Below, in pieces: positions 33,676 to 42,531 of a stretch of DNA of 48,445 nt (position 1 is the stretch's first letter; each line of letters starts with the position of its first letter). Position numbers and translations under genes: made by a program. The DNA is from an uncultured Bacteroidaceae bacterium (lineage in GTDB: Bacteria > Bacteroidota > Bacteroidia > Bacteroidales > Bacteroidaceae): the NCBI GenBank assembly GCA_934394435.1, contig CAKRRN010000018.1, positions 1-48,445 of the forward strand. Direction: 5' to 3'. Under the pieces are notes generated by a model, which saw nothing but the letters and a program-made list of their open reading frames with translations, did not search any database and was not told the DNA's origin.

Positions 33676-34800
33676 ATGAATTTTAAGGTATCGAGTTCAG
33701 CACTCTACAGCCGCCTGACCGTGGCAAGCAAAGTATTGGCCAGCAAGAATGTGTTGCCTGTACTGGACTGTTTCCTGTTTGATATCAAGGATGGAAACAT
33801 CACGGTGACCGCATCAGACGGAGACAAATACTTTATCACACAAGTGCCTCTGATAGAGCATGACGGCGATGTACGTTTCTGCATTCTCGCCAAGACTATC
33901 ATGGACTCTATCAAGGAGTTGGCAGAGCAACCTCTGGCACTGGGATTCAATCCCGAGAACATGTCTATAGTGGGCAAACACAGCAGTGGCACATTCAGCC
34001 TCTCTGCCATGGATGCCTCCACCTACCCCATGCCCATGCCTGTGGCAGATGACAGCACCACACTGAGCCTCCCCACACAGGTATTGCTCAACGGCATAGG
34101 CAGATGCCTCTTTGCCACAGCCAATGACCAAGTGCGCCCTGCCATGAACGGCATCTATATGGACATCCAGCCAGACTGCATCGTGTTTGCAAGCACAGAC
34201 AGCCGCAAACTGGTGAAGACAACCAACCGCACAGTACAAAGTGGTATTACCGCAGGTATCATCATACACAAGAAGGTGGCAGCCATACTGAAAGCGGTAA
34301 TGTCGAAAGAGGACGAGGACATCACGCTCTCGTTTGACACCCAGAGAGCAGTCATACGCACAGCCGACTTTACGATGCACTTCAGACTGATAGAAGCACG
34401 CTACCCCAACTATAACGCTGTAATCCCCAAGGACAATCCATACAAGGTGGAAGTGGACAGGGCTTCGCTGGTAAGTGCACTCAAACGCACAAGTATATTC
34501 TGTAGCCAAAGCACAGGTATGATTACGCTGGAGTTGGGCAATAATACTCTGAAGTTGCAGGGCAAGACAGATGACTACGGCTCAAGCGCAGAGGAATACC
34601 TCACCTGCCAATACAACATGCAACCCATCAGTGTGAACTTCAGTTGTCACTTCCTGTTGGAGATTGCTAATATATTGGAATGTGAGACCGTCACCTTTGA
34701 ACTGGCTGCAGACGTGAGCCGTCCTGGACTTATCCACCCCTCTATCGAAGACGAAAACGACCAGGTGCTGATGTTGCTGATGCCCATGAAGCGCGACTAA
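33676..34800 (+). CDS. dnaN: DNA polymerase III beta subunit (sliding clamp)
   Basis: The clamp encircles DNA and tethers polymerase III and many repair enzymes. The 374-residue length and three repeated clamp domains fit: MNFKVSSSALYSRLTVASKV at the start, LNGIGRCLFATANDQVRPAMNGIYM in the second, and the closing LIHPSIEDENDQVLMLLMPM, the expected C-terminal MPM motif. A consensus promoter lies just upstream. In this genome dnaN is not beside dnaA but leads into a DnaQ-like exonuclease and coaBC, an arrangement known in Bacteroidales. Very secure. Confidence 0.97.
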   Translation: MNFKVSSSALYSRLTVASKVLASKNVLPVLDCFLFDIKDGNITVTASDGDKYFITQVPLIEHDGDVRFCILAKTIMDSIKELAEQPLALGFNPENMSIVGKHSSGTFSLSAMDASTYPMPMPVADDSTTLSLPTQVLLNGIGRCLFATANDQVRPAMNGIYMDIQPDCIVFASTDSRKLVKTTNRTVQSGITAGIIIHKKVAAILKAVMSKEDEDITLSFDTQRAVIRTADFTMHFRLIEARYPNYNAVIPKDNPYKVEVDRASLVSALKRTSIFCSQSTGMITLELGNNTLKLQGKTDDYGSSAEEYLTCQYNMQPISVNFSCHFLLEIANILECETVTFELAADVSRPGLIHPSIEDENDQVLMLLMPMKRD

Positions 34801-34859
34801 GCAAACATAGCCATATCTCATTATTTTAATATAAGGGAAGAAAGGACCAGCAAGAAACA

Positions 34860-35630
34860 ATGAAACTGAATCTGAAGAGACCCATCATTTTCTTTGATCT
34901 GGAGACCACGGGACTGGACATTGCCAAAGACCGCATCGTGGAATTATGCTACATCAGGGTGGAGCCCAACGGAAACGAGGAAGCACGCAGTATGCGCATC
35001 AATCCAGGTATGCACATCCCCGAAGCGTCAAGCAGCATACACGGAATCACGGACGATGATGTGAAGGACTGCCCCACCTTTGAAGAGATAGCCCCCAAAC
35101 TGGCAGAGGCATTCGATGGATGCGACTTGGCTGGCTTCAACAGCAACCGGTTTGACCTGCCCTTGTTGGCAGAGGAGTTCATGCGTTCGGGAGCAAACAT
35201 AGACTTGAGCCAAGTCTTGGCTGTGGACGTGCAGAACATCTTTCACAAAATGGAGAGACGAACCCTGTCTGCTGCATACAAGTTCTACTGCGGAAAAATT
35301 CTGGAGAACGCACACAGCGCATTGGCTGACACACAAGCCACATACGAGGTGTTGCAGGCACAATTAGACCGCTATTCCGATGAGCTACAAAATGATATTC
35401 CATTCTTGGCAGAGTTCTCGCGCATGGGCAACAACATAGACTTTGCTGGACGTTTCGTGTATGACGAAAACGGCAAGGAACTGGTTAACTTTGGGAAATA
35501 CAAGGGGAAGGCCGTAAAAGACGTGCTACAGAAAGACCCTGGCTACTACGGATGGATGATGCAGGGAGATTTCACTCTGAACACCAAGCAGATACTCACC
35601 AAACTCAAACTGAAATATGCTGCAAGGTAA
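34860..35630 (+). CDS. DnaQ-like 3'-5' exonuclease with C-terminal DUF3820-like domain
   Basis: The 256-residue protein has the DEDDh exonuclease fold: motif I FFDLETTGLD (D13, E15), motif II LAGFNSNRFDLPLL (about 97-110), motif III AHSALADTQATYEVL (about 158-172, with His and Asp). The last 50 residues (VNFGKYKGKAVKDVLQKDPG, YYGWMMQGDF) resemble DUF3820, often fused to such nucleases. It sits 59 bp after dnaN and its end overlaps coaBC by 14 bp. It is probably a proofreading or repair nuclease working with the clamp; it could be the replicative epsilon activity or an accessory enzyme. Confidence 0.9.
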   Translation: MKLNLKRPIIFFDLETTGLDIAKDRIVELCYIRVEPNGNEEARSMRINPGMHIPEASSSIHGITDDDVKDCPTFEEIAPKLAEAFDGCDLAGFNSNRFDLPLLAEEFMRSGANIDLSQVLAVDVQNIFHKMERRTLSAAYKFYCGKILENAHSALADTQATYEVLQAQLDRYSDELQNDIPFLAEFSRMGNNIDFAGRFVYDENGKELVNFGKYKGKAVKDVLQKDPGYYGWMMQGDFTLNTKQILTKLKLKYAAR

Positions 35631-36807
35631 GCGCATCGTACTGGGTATCACAGGCAGCATAGCCGCCTATAAGGCTTGCCTCATCATACGCGGTCTGGTC
35701 AAACAAGGAGCTGAGGTGCAGGTGGTAATAACCCCTGCAGGCAGGGAATTTATCACTCCAGTCACGCTGAGCACGCTGACCCAGAAACCTGTCGTGTGTG
35801 ACTTCTTTAATCACCAAGACGGGACATGGCACTCACACGTAGACTTGGGACTGTGGGCAGATGCCATGCTGATAGCACCAGCAACGGCAAGCACCATAGG
35901 CAAGATGGCTCATGGCATTGCAGACAACATGTTGGTGACCACGTATCTGAGCATGAAGGCTCCCGTATTCATAGCTCCAGCCATGGACCTGGATATGTAT
36001 GCACACCCCAGCACACAGGAGAATCTGAAGACCCTACGCTCATGGGGAAATCACATCATAGAGCCGGGTACAGGTTTTCTGGCAAGCAAGCTGGAAGGCA
36101 AGGGACGCATGGAAGAGCCAGAAAAAATCATAGAGACACTGGACGAATATTTCAACCAGGAATGCTCCATGCAGGGAAAGCGCGTGATGATCACCGCTGG
36201 ACCCACCTATGAGAAACTGGACCCTGTGCGCTTCATCGGCAACTATAGTAGTGGTAAGATGGGGTTTGCCTTGGCTGAAGAATGTGCACGCAGAGGAGCG
36301 AAGGTGGACCTCATAAGCGGTCCTGTATCGCTGGAGACACATCATCCTAACATTCACAGGACAGACGTGGAAAGCGCGAAGCAGATGTATGAGGCTGCCA
36401 CTAAGCAGTTTGCACAGGCGGATATTGCCATTCTCTGTGCTGCAGTAGCAGACTTCACGCCCAAACAGGTGGCAGACCAGAAGATCAAACGCGAGGGCGA
36501 CGAACTGGTCTTACGCCTTTCTCCCACACAAGACATAGCCGAAAGTCTGGGAAAGCAGAAACGCCAAGGACAGATTATGGTGGGTTTTGCATTGGAGACC
36601 AATGATGAAGAGGCACATGCTAAGGACAAGCTCAAGCGCAAGAACTTGGACTTCATAGTCATGAACAGTCTGCAGGACAAAGGTGCAGGATTTCGTGTAG
36701 ATACAAATAAAGTAACCATAATAGACGCCGAATCAGAAGTGAGCATCCCCCTGAAGAGCAAAAAGGAAGTGGCGGTGGATATCGTTGACCGCATCTGTAC
36801 ACTATAA
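35617..36807 (+). CDS. coaBC: Bifunctional phosphopantothenoylcysteine decarboxylase/ligase
   Basis: CoaBC makes 4'-phosphopantetheine for coenzyme A: the C-terminal half ligates cysteine to phosphopantothenate (CTP-dependent), and the FMN-bound N-terminal half decarboxylates the product. The 396 residues show CoaC blocks GITGSIAAYKA (10-20), catalytic His74 in GTWHSHVDLG, and PAMDLDMY. The CoaB half starts near 187 with GKRVMITAGPTYEKLDPVRF and NYSSGKMG, and continues with AAVADFTPK and FALETND. It overlaps the exonuclease by 14 bp, indicating coupled translation. Secure. Confidence 0.96.
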   Translation: MLQGKRIVLGITGSIAAYKACLIIRGLVKQGAEVQVVITPAGREFITPVTLSTLTQKPVVCDFFNHQDGTWHSHVDLGLWADAMLIAPATASTIGKMAHGIADNMLVTTYLSMKAPVFIAPAMDLDMYAHPSTQENLKTLRSWGNHIIEPGTGFLASKLEGKGRMEEPEKIIETLDEYFNQECSMQGKRVMITAGPTYEKLDPVRFIGNYSSGKMGFALAEECARRGAKVDLISGPVSLETHHPNIHRTDVESAKQMYEAATKQFAQADIAILCAAVADFTPKQVADQKIKREGDELVLRLSPTQDIAESLGKQKRQGQIMVGFALETNDEEAHAKDKLKRKNLDFIVMNSLQDKGAGFRVDTNKVTIIDAESEVSIPLKSKKEVAVDIVDRICTL

Positions 36808-36814
36808 AAAAGAT

Positions 36815-37729
36815 ATGAGAAGAAGAAAGTGGACTCTGGCAATGGCAGCATGGCTGATGGCAACGTCAGCATGTACCTTGCAGGCTCAAGAGTTGAATGC
36901 CAAAGTCAGCATCAACCGTTCCCAGGTGTCGAACACCAAGGGAGAGGTGTTTGATGCCCTGCAGACAACCATCACGGACTTCCTCAACAACCACAAGTGG
37001 ACGGAACTAAACGTCAGGGAGAACGAGAAGATACAATGCACGCTGAACCTGACCGTCAGCACCTACAGCGACACAGACAACTCGTTTGTATGTACTCTCC
37101 TACTCACAAGCAACCGACCTGTATACGGAAGCACATACGTGACGACAGCCTATTCGGTGAAGGACCCACAGTTCACCTTCACCTTCAAGGAGCACGACCA
37201 GTTGGAATACAATGCCAACAACATTGACAACAATCTGGTGGCACTCTTGGCTTATTATGCCTACATGATTATCGGTATGGACATGGACACCATGTCACCT
37301 CTGGGAGGCACAACCTATCTGCAAGCCGCCGAACAGATTGTGCAAGCAGGACAGACTCTGGACTACCCAGGATGGAAAGCTTTTGACGACAGCAAAAATC
37401 GTTTCGGACTGCTCAACGACTACTTAGACGGCTCCATGGAAAGCATGCGGCAATTTGAGTATATCTATCACAGAAAAGGGCTTGACCGCATGGCAGAATC
37501 GCCAGACAGCGCAAGAGCAGCCATTGCCGAAGGGCTGGATCTACTGAAACAGGCACATGAGGCGAAAACCATGAGCCAAGTGCCACAACTGTTTACAGAA
37601 TACAAAAGAGAAGAACTCATAAACATCTTCTCGAAGAAAGGTACCCAAGAAGAGAAGGACAAGGCTTATGACATTCTCTTCGCCATCGATGCCTCGCAGA
37701 ATGAGGCTTGGAAGAAACTGAAAAAGTAA
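36815..37729 (+). CDS. DUF4835 family secreted protein
   Basis: I take the ATG at 36815 (304 residues); the earlier in-frame ATG lies inside coaBC. A signal peptide (LAMAAWLMATSACTLQAQEL) is followed by the DUF4835 pattern: LNAKVSINRSQVSNTKGEVF, LLTSNRPVYGSTYVTTAYSV and LLAYYAYMIIGMDMDTMSPL. The location between coaBC and recN is the usual one for this family in Bacteroidota. It is probably periplasmic, and its function is not established. It is 7 bp after coaBC and 18 bp before recN, so the three are one transcript. Confidence 0.9.
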   Translation: MRRRKWTLAMAAWLMATSACTLQAQELNAKVSINRSQVSNTKGEVFDALQTTITDFLNNHKWTELNVRENEKIQCTLNLTVSTYSDTDNSFVCTLLLTSNRPVYGSTYVTTAYSVKDPQFTFTFKEHDQLEYNANNIDNNLVALLAYYAYMIIGMDMDTMSPLGGTTYLQAAEQIVQAGQTLDYPGWKAFDDSKNRFGLLNDYLDGSMESMRQFEYIYHRKGLDRMAESPDSARAAIAEGLDLLKQAHEAKTMSQVPQLFTEYKREELINIFSKKGTQEEKDKAYDILFAIDASQNEAWKKLKK

Positions 37730-37747
37730 AGCAAGACATAGACACAC

Positions 37748-39418
37748 ATGCTTACGCATCTTTGCATACGCAACTACGTACTCATCAAAGAACTGGATAT
37801 TGATTGGCACAACGGCTTTTCGGTGATTACAGGTGAGACTGGCGCAGGAAAGAGTATCTTATTGGGAGCAATAGGACTGCTTATGGGTTTGCGTGCTGAC
37901 ACAAAGAGCATACTGCCAGGAGCATCTAAATGCACCATTGAAGGAACATTCAAACAGAAAAGTCCAGAACTACAGGCTTTCTTCAGTCAGAATGACTTGG
38001 ATTTCGAAGACGGAGAATGCATCATACGAAGAGAATTGACCACAAGTGGAAAGAGCAGAAGTTTCATCAACGACACTCCTGTCACACTAGTTGCACTACG
38101 CTCTCTGGCAAACCTGCTCATCGACATCCATTCACAGCATCAGAACCTGCTGTTGGGAGAGGAGGATTTCCAACTCAAAGTGTTGGACACCGTGGCTCAG
38201 AATGCAGAGACACGCAGTCAATACCATGCACGATACCAATCCTACAAAGACACACAGCACAAGCTTGCTGAAGAAAAAGCTCGAATAGCCGCAGCGAAAG
38301 CAGAAGAGGATTATCTCTCGTTTCAACTGGGACAAATCACAGAGCTAAATCTAAAGGAAAAGGAAGATGAAACACTGCGCAACGAGCAGCAGACCTTGAC
38401 ACACGCTGAGGAGATACAATCATCATTATATCAAGTCACTCAGGCGCTCAACGGAGACCAAAACGATACATCGGTACTGGATGGGCTAAAGAGTGTGGAA
38501 CAGAGCCTACTGTCTGTAACACGCATCTTTGCAGAAGCTTCCCCCTATGCAGAACGTGTTGAGAGTACAATCATTGAGCTGCGCGACATTGAAGCAGACC
38601 TCTGCAACATGGCAGACCGTATCGAAAGCAATCCCGAGCGCTTGGAAGAAGTGTCAAAGCGTCTGGATTCGATTTACACTCTGGAACAGAAACATGGAGC
38701 GAAGAGTAGCGACGAATTGCTGGATATAAGTGCCGACCTGCAGAAGAAACTTGATGAGATTAGCCACGGAGAAGAGTCTGTGGCCAAACTGGAACAACAG
38801 TTGCAAAAAGAGCAAGCAGAGGCACGTAGACTTGCCACCCTACTCCACGGGCAAAGGGTAAAAGCCGCCAAGCAAGTGGAAAGCCATATTGCCAAAAGCC
38901 TAAGCATGATGGAGATTCCTGACAACCAGTTCAACGTTCAGATTACATCCGTAGATACCTTGACCGAAAAGGGGGCAGACAAGGTGGTGTTTCTCTTCTC
39001 TGCCAACAAGAATATGCCTCAACGTCCCATTGCCGAGGCAGCCAGCGGAGGTGAGACTGCTCGTGTGATGTTGGCCCTAAAGGCTCTCATGAGCGTACGG
39101 TCAGCCCAACCGACCATTATCTTTGACGAGATAGACACAGGAGTGAGCGGACGAGTGGCAGACGCCATGGCACGACTGATGCAGCAGATGAGCATGGCTG
39201 AAGACCACCAAGTGATAGCCATCACACACCTGCCACAGATTGCAGCACAAGGAGACACACATTATTTTGTATACAAAGAGAATGCTCAAGGAAGTACTGT
39301 CAGCCACATACGCCAACTGAAAGACGAAGAGAGGGTGACCGAACTAGCTCATATGTTGAGCGGCACAAACTTGTCACAAGCAGCTATAGATAAGGCCATA
39401 CAATTACTAAAGAACTGA
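37748..39418 (+). CDS. recN: DNA repair protein RecN
   Basis: RecN is an SMC-like ATPase acting early in double-strand-break repair. The 556 residues have Walker A GETGAGKS (29-36) with the RecN start MLTHLCIRNYVLIKELDID, a central coiled coil (about 155-370, rich in Glu/Lys/Gln), the signature EAASGGETARVMLALKALMS, and Walker B TIIFDEIDTGVSG, with the switch His in VIAITHLPQIAAQGD. The stop codon TGA overlaps the CTG I propose as the start of the next gene. Secure. Confidence 0.97.
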   Translation: MLTHLCIRNYVLIKELDIDWHNGFSVITGETGAGKSILLGAIGLLMGLRADTKSILPGASKCTIEGTFKQKSPELQAFFSQNDLDFEDGECIIRRELTTSGKSRSFINDTPVTLVALRSLANLLIDIHSQHQNLLLGEEDFQLKVLDTVAQNAETRSQYHARYQSYKDTQHKLAEEKARIAAAKAEEDYLSFQLGQITELNLKEKEDETLRNEQQTLTHAEEIQSSLYQVTQALNGDQNDTSVLDGLKSVEQSLLSVTRIFAEASPYAERVESTIIELRDIEADLCNMADRIESNPERLEEVSKRLDSIYTLEQKHGAKSSDELLDISADLQKKLDEISHGEESVAKLEQQLQKEQAEARRLATLLHGQRVKAAKQVESHIAKSLSMMEIPDNQFNVQITSVDTLTEKGADKVVFLFSANKNMPQRPIAEAASGGETARVMLALKALMSVRSAQPTIIFDEIDTGVSGRVADAMARLMQQMSMAEDHQVIAITHLPQIAAQGDTHYFVYKENAQGSTVSHIRQLKDEERVTELAHMLSGTNLSQAAIDKAIQLLKN

Positions 39419-41100
39419 GACAAACACGATTCACACTGGCTCTTGCAGCCTTGCTATTGCCATATTCAATCATTGCACAACAACCCAAGGGACTCAAAAA
39501 ACTACGTGCCGCACAGGTGGCTGTGATGGCTTACACGGCAGACAGCACACTGCAACAAGGACAAGGAACCATTATATCTGAAGACGGCACATTGGTGGTG
39601 CAATATGACATCATGAAGAATGCTACAAGAGCTACTGTAGTGGATGCCTCTGGAGAAGAACATCCTATCACGGAAATTCTGGGAGCAAACAGTGCCTACA
39701 ATATGGTGAAGATGCGCATGGAGACAGGCAAAAAGAAATGCTCATTCCTAAGGCCCACCACGCAACAACCTGCAGAAGGAACTGAGGTTTATATCATGCC
39801 CAGTGAAAAGGCAGATAAGAAAGTGCCCTGCACCATAGATACGGTAAGCCAGATAAACGAATTTGAAGGAGGATTCAAATACCTGACTCTGAAACATGAA
39901 GCAGGAAAAAGGCAAGCCAACAGTCCTGTCTTGAACAAAGAGGGACAGCTGATAGGCTTCATACAACTGGCGAACAAAGAGGGACAACCCTCTTATGTGA
40001 TTGATGCCAACTACGCTGACTCTATGAAGATAAGAGCCATGGATGCGGGCAACTCTGATCTGAACAGTATACGCATCCGCAAAGGACTTCCAGAGAAAGA
40101 AGAGGATGCCATCAGTTTCATATTCCTTTCTGGGAAAAGAGACACCGCCCTGTACATGGCGTACCTCAATCAGTTTATAGCTCAGCACCCTACCAACACC
40201 ACTGGCTATACAATGAAGGCTGAACAGCAGGTACAACTCGGACTCTACCCGGAAGCAGCCACCACATACAACGAAGCGCTGAAGCAAGAGGGCACGAAAG
40301 CCGATGAGTTACACTACTCACTGTCGAAAGCCATCTACGATCTGAATATGCGCACAGACTATAAACAATATGAGGACTGGAATATCGAACGTTCGCTTAA
40401 GGAGGCTGACCAAGCAACAAGCATAAATCCATTGCCTACCTACACTATGCAACAAGCAAATTGTCTGTATGCACTGAAGCGTTACAACGAAGCTGGAGAG
40501 AAGTTTTTGGAACTGACAAAGACCAATATGCGCACGCCACAACTCTTTATGTACGCAGCGCAGTGCAAGCAGAAAGCTCAGTCAGACACGGCTCAAGTCA
40601 TAGCCTTGATGGACAGTGCACTCAACTGTTTCAGCAAGCCTTACCCTGTGGCTGCCGCCAATATTATCCTATTGCGTGCTAAAGCACTTTCTGAGATTGG
40701 CAAATATCGTGATGCGATAGTGGGATATAATGAGTTTGAGCACCTATCTGGAAGCAATCTTACTGCCAACTTCTATTACGAGAGAGAACAGATGGAAATC
40801 AAATGTCGTATGTACGGACCTGCGCTCAATGATATAGAGAAGGCCATCAAGCTATCTCCACGCGAAGCTGTACTATATGCAGAAGCTGCTGCACTCAACT
40901 ATCGGGTAGCACAAAACGATCAGGCAATAAGCTATGCACAGAAAGCTATTGGACTGGACAGCAATTTTGCCGATGCACACCGTATATTGGGAGTTTGTCT
41001 GCTCGAAAAAGGACAGAAGACCGAAGCGCGAAAACACCTGCTGAAAGCAAAAGAACTGGGTGACAGTTTGGCTGAAGGTATTCTCAATAAAGCAGAATGA
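39415..41100 (+). CDS. Secreted degenerate HtrA-like domain plus TPR repeats, CTG start proposed
   Basis: The only start that gives a complete signal peptide is CTG at 39415, giving (M)RQTRFTLALAALLLP...IIAQQP; no ATG, GTG or TTG precedes the hydrophobic core in this frame, which opens only at 39394. The CTG overlaps the recN stop as CTGA, mirroring ATGA coupling. Residues about 30-200 resemble trypsin-like HtrA (GQGTIISEDGTLVV, ILGANSAYNMVKMRM, ANSPVLNKEGQLIGF). The catalytic His (NHVV becomes YDIM) and Asp appear lost. From about 240 on there are TPR repeats (NTTGYTMKAEQQVQLGLYPE, DAHRILGVCLLEKGQKTEAR). Probably a periplasmic pseudoprotease scaffold. The stop overlaps tilS by ATGA. Confidence 0.8.
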   Translation: MRQTRFTLALAALLLPYSIIAQQPKGLKKLRAAQVAVMAYTADSTLQQGQGTIISEDGTLVVQYDIMKNATRATVVDASGEEHPITEILGANSAYNMVKMRMETGKKKCSFLRPTTQQPAEGTEVYIMPSEKADKKVPCTIDTVSQINEFEGGFKYLTLKHEAGKRQANSPVLNKEGQLIGFIQLANKEGQPSYVIDANYADSMKIRAMDAGNSDLNSIRIRKGLPEKEEDAISFIFLSGKRDTALYMAYLNQFIAQHPTNTTGYTMKAEQQVQLGLYPEAATTYNEALKQEGTKADELHYSLSKAIYDLNMRTDYKQYEDWNIERSLKEADQATSINPLPTYTMQQANCLYALKRYNEAGEKFLELTKTNMRTPQLFMYAAQCKQKAQSDTAQVIALMDSALNCFSKPYPVAAANIILLRAKALSEIGKYRDAIVGYNEFEHLSGSNLTANFYYEREQMEIKCRMYGPALNDIEKAIKLSPREAVLYAEAAALNYRVAQNDQAISYAQKAIGLDSNFADAHRILGVCLLEKGQKTEARKHLLKAKELGDSLAEGILNKAE

Positions 41101-42368
41101 TAGAACGGGTAAAGCAATACATCGAAGCAAACCACTTGCTATGCAAGCAACAAACTCTGCTGGTTGCCCTAAGCGGAGGAGCAGACTCTGTGGCTCTGCT
41201 ATGCGTGCTACAAGAACTGGGATATAATTTGCATGCACTACACTGCAATTTTCATCTGCGCGGACAAGAATCAGACCGTGATGAGCAATTCGTCCACGAC
41301 TTATGCGACCAACGCCAGATACCACTCTCCATCAAACACTTCCAGACAAGAGAGTACGCTCGCGAACATCATTCCAGCATAGAAATGGCTGCCAGAGACT
41401 TACGCTATGAATGGTTTCAAGCACAAGTGAAAGCACAAGAAGCCCAAGGCATTGCTGTGGCACATCACAGAGACGACCAAGCAGAAACTCTGCTATTGAA
41501 TCTTCTTCGAGGCACAGGACTACGAGGGCTTGCAGGTATGCAGAACTGCAGAAACAACATTATACGACCCCTTTTGTGTGTTAACCGACAAGACATCATA
41601 AACTATCTCTGCTCCATAAAGCAGAGTTATGTAACAGACAGCACCAACCTGGAACGTGAAGCTACACGCAACCGCATACGTCTGGATATGTTGCCGATGA
41701 TGGAAGCCATCAATCCACAGGCTACGGCTTCGCTCTGTTCGCTCTCAGAAATCGTGCAAAACAGTTTGCCCTATTACCACGCTGGCATCAGACAGACGAT
41801 GGAAAAGCGTGGAATCACTTCACAACACTTTGGCAGACAATGGCTCACGGGCACAGGAGAAGATGATATCCTGCTCTATGAATGGTTGCGCCCTATGCAT
41901 TTCAACGCAACACAGCAAGCCGAGATGCGAAACTCTGGCAACAGCACAAGCGGACGCATATGGGAAAGCGAGACACACCGCGTGCTCCTGGATCGTACCG
42001 CTCTATTAGCAGAAAGCAAATCAGAACGCACAAGAATGCCTGTTATCTCGGAACAGATAGTGGATAAAATGGTACCATCCGATGCACAAACAGCCTATTT
42101 CGATGCTGACACACTGGCAATGCCTCTGACCATACGCAAAACGGAGAAAGGTGACAAACTGGTACCCTTTGGCATGAAGGGATGGAAATTGGTCAGTGAC
42201 CTGATGACTGACAAAAAATTTAATCGATTCCAAAAAGAAAGACAATGTGTGGTCACAAGCGGAGAAGATATCATCTGGGTAATAGGCGTGCGATCGGACA
42301 ACCGGTTTAGGGTAACAGAAAAGACAAGACGTATTCTGTGTCTGAAGGTGCAACCAATGCAAGAATAA
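41097..42368 (+). CDS. tilS: tRNA(Ile)-lysidine synthase
   Basis: TilS converts the wobble cytidine of the CAU anticodon of tRNA(Ile) to lysidine, changing both charging and decoding. The 423 residues carry the PP-loop SGGADS (26-31) near the N-terminus, HCNFHLRGQESDRDE, and AVAHHRDDQAETLLLNLLRGTGLRGLAGM in the catalytic domain. The C-terminal TilS domain is seen in GDKLVPFGMKGWKLVSDLMTD. It begins inside the stop of the HtrA-TPR gene (ATGA). Its place at the end of the recN run is a shared transcript rather than a functional link. Secure. Confidence 0.96.
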   Translation: MIERVKQYIEANHLLCKQQTLLVALSGGADSVALLCVLQELGYNLHALHCNFHLRGQESDRDEQFVHDLCDQRQIPLSIKHFQTREYAREHHSSIEMAARDLRYEWFQAQVKAQEAQGIAVAHHRDDQAETLLLNLLRGTGLRGLAGMQNCRNNIIRPLLCVNRQDIINYLCSIKQSYVTDSTNLEREATRNRIRLDMLPMMEAINPQATASLCSLSEIVQNSLPYYHAGIRQTMEKRGITSQHFGRQWLTGTGEDDILLYEWLRPMHFNATQQAEMRNSGNSTSGRIWESETHRVLLDRTALLAESKSERTRMPVISEQIVDKMVPSDAQTAYFDADTLAMPLTIRKTEKGDKLVPFGMKGWKLVSDLMTDKKFNRFQKERQCVVTSGEDIIWVIGVRSDNRFRVTEKTRRILCLKVQPMQE

Positions 42369-42489
42369 GACAAGCGTACATCTCTATAATATTGGCAAAC
42401 ACAAACGAATGACAGCAAATGAACCTTGAAACATGAACTCCATGATAAATATCAAACAACATCATAAGCCCAGAAAACAAAAAAACGTA

Positions 42490-42497
42490 TAACTTTG
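42490..42497 (+). promoter_or_regulatory. -7 box of the zinc-ribbon gene promoter
   Basis: TAACTTTG lies 35 bp before the ATG at 42532, in the 163-bp gap after tilS. No -33 element is evident. It would start a new unit for the zinc-ribbon and MATE genes. Confidence 0.55.
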
Positions 42498-42531
42498 CAC
42501 TTAGAAGAAAAACGAAATTCTTTTATAGACT

